From: Gammaproteobacteria bacterium
Lineage (GTDB): Bacteria > Pseudomonadota > Gammaproteobacteria > Pseudomonadales > Azotimanducaceae
Assembly (NCBI GenBank): GCA_002704225.1
Contig: PAFU01000026.1
Span: 122,306-186,305, forward strand
Direction: 5' to 3'
Length of the DNA: 64,000 bases
In this document: piece after piece, positions 63,063 through 64,000 of the stretch
Layout: the number at the start of each line of letters is the position of its first letter
Position numbering within the stretch: the stretch's first letter is position 1
Made by a program: the position numbers and the translations under genes
The notes under the pieces: model-generated
Seen by the model: only the letters and a program-made list of their open reading frames with translations
Databases searched by the model: none
Told to the model about the DNA's origin: nothing

Positions 63063-64000
63063 ATGCCCGAGATGACGTCAAACCTGTCAGGACAACATAT
63101 TTTGCTTGGCATCAGCGGTGGAATCGCTGCCTACAAGACCCCAGTCCTTGTGCGCCGACTCGTAGAGGCCGGTGCGTCCGTTCAGGTCGTGATGACAGCG
63201 AATGCCCATCAGTTTGTTACCGCGACATCCCTGCAGGCGGTCAGCGGCAACCCCGTTCGCGACGATTTGTGGGATGCCGGGGCGGAAGCAGCCATGGGCC
63301 ACATTGAATTAGCACGGTGGGCGGACCAAATCCTGATTGCGCCGGCGACCGCCAGCATGATCGCCCGAATGGCCTCTGGTGAGGCCTCGGATCTTCTGAG
63401 CACACTGTGCTTGGCCAGTCCGGCCCCAGTGAGCATCGCGCCTGCCATGAACCAACAGATGTACCAGCACCCTGCCATTCAGCGTAATTTGGCATCCCTC
63501 GAAGCCGATGGATGCCGCATCATTGGGCCCGACAGCGGAGATCAAGCCTGCGGAGATCAGGGCCCCGGACGTATGACCGAACCCGAGGACTTGCTCACAG
63601 CGCTGTCCCGACAACCTGTCACGGGAGACGGGCAGGGTTCCCTGGCAGGCTGCACGGTAACGGTAACGACAGGACCCACACGTGAAGCCATCGACCCCGT
63701 GCGCTACATCAGCAATCACAGCTCCGGCTTGCAGGGCTTGGCCGTCGCCGAAGCCGCAAGGCGGGCGGGTGCCAAGGTGATATTGATCGCTGGCCCCGGC
63801 GTTGCAGACGCTCACTCCGATATCGAACGCCAGGATGTTACAACCGCTCAAGACATGTACGAACGGGTACACAGTGCCCTACCTGCAACGGATATTTTCA
63901 TCGGCGTCGCCGCGGTAGCCGACTACCGACCCGCCATCGCCCAGGGGCAAAAAATCAAGCGCCATCGGCTGGAAGAGCCCGATCTGCAGCTCGCGCTGGT
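63063..64000 (+). CDS. coaBC: phosphopantothenoylcysteine decarboxylase/synthetase, 5' part
   Basis: CoaBC joins 4'-phosphopantothenate with cysteine (CoaB) and decarboxylates the product (CoaC). The window holds the first 312 residues; the gene runs off the right edge. The CoaC domain has 'ILLGISGGIAAYK', the catalytic His in 'MGHIELARWAD', the 'APAMNQQMY' PxMNxxMW-type motif and Cys in 'DQACGDQGPGRM'. The CoaB domain begins near residue 195 with 'VTVTTGPTREAIDPVRYISNHSSG', where the usual KMG after SSG is LQG, and has the flap 'GQKIKRHRLEE'. GAGG before the ATG supports the start. Confidence 0.94.
   Translation, partial: MPEMTSNLSGQHILLGISGGIAAYKTPVLVRRLVEAGASVQVVMTANAHQFVTATSLQAVSGNPVRDDLWDAGAEAAMGHIELARWADQILIAPATASMIARMASGEASDLLSTLCLASPAPVSIAPAMNQQMYQHPAIQRNLASLEADGCRIIGPDSGDQACGDQGPGRMTEPEDLLTALSRQPVTGDGQGSLAGCTVTVTTGPTREAIDPVRYISNHSSGLQGLAVAEAARRAGAKVILIAGPGVADAHSDIERQDVTTAQDMYERVHSALPATDIFIGVAAVADYRPAIAQGQKIKRHRLEEPDLQLAL

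Overview
The window is a dense stretch of ordinary bacterial chromosome: about 70 protein genes, one structural RNA gene (6S RNA), and no insertion sequence, prophage, CRISPR array, rRNA or recognisable tRNA. Base composition looks fairly even and moderately GC-rich by eye. Gene content and order point to a Gammaproteobacterium near the Pseudomonadales/Oceanospirillales: ygfB-pepP-ubiH next to gcvTHP, zapA-ssrS-fau, metK facing tktA-pgk-fba, gshB-tonB-yqgE-yqgF, yggS-proC-yggT-metX-metW-rdgB-hemW, rpoH-ftsX-ftsE-ftsY-rsmD-coaD-mutM and rpmB-rpmG-radC-coaBC. Lipid A acylation (LpxL) and TonB show a Gram-negative envelope. I do not name a genus.

Layout. 1-6.2 kb: a short PfkB-fold protein, lpxL, argE-argA, ilvD and a small CxxC protein. 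6.2-12.3 kb (minus strand): lgt-thyA-folA-AcoX-like kinase-fabV-hemE-membrane-anchored protein, mixing lipoprotein maturation, folate/dTMP, fatty-acid and heme synthesis. 12.3-16.7 kb: TANGO2-like protein, MFS exporter, flavin-binding PPOX protein, glutathione transferase and an SDR without the usual catalytic residues. 16.7-21.8 kb: rppH-ptsP and a YyaL-type protein. 21.8-29.6 kb (minus): ygfB-pepP-ubiH-like followed by the glycine cleavage genes gcvT-gcvH-gcvPA-gcvPB. 29.7-32.4 kb: zapA with its small coiled-coil neighbour, 6S RNA, fau, def. 32.4-45.3 kb: ilvA/rpiA, a D-2-hydroxyglutarate dehydrogenase-like gene, a hydrolase, fba-pgk-tktA, then metK-metF-rsmE and an unrecognised helical protein. 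45.5-54.3 kb (plus): gshB to hemW, largely overlapping genes for glutathione, TonB, proline, methionine and nucleotide-pool cleaning. 54.3-64 kb: trmB, a DUF423 protein, rpoH-ftsXEY, rsmD, coaD, mutM, L33/L28, radC and the start of coaBC.

The main regulatory observation is a perfect CIRCE operator (target of the HrcA repressor) over the likely promoter of rpoH, which would join two normally separate heat-shock circuits. A second is a perfect 20-bp palindrome touching the metF start, which holds the metF ribosome binding site and a three-codon mini-reading frame. Other points are a HemE that looks unlike the usual gammaproteobacterial form, a YyaL protein missing one cysteine, an orphan protein resembling the N-terminal domains of ChpA, and several conserved neighbourhoods from which an expected gene is absent (ubiI, epd, type IV pilus genes). 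I found no clearly new multi-gene system; most of the window is housekeeping.
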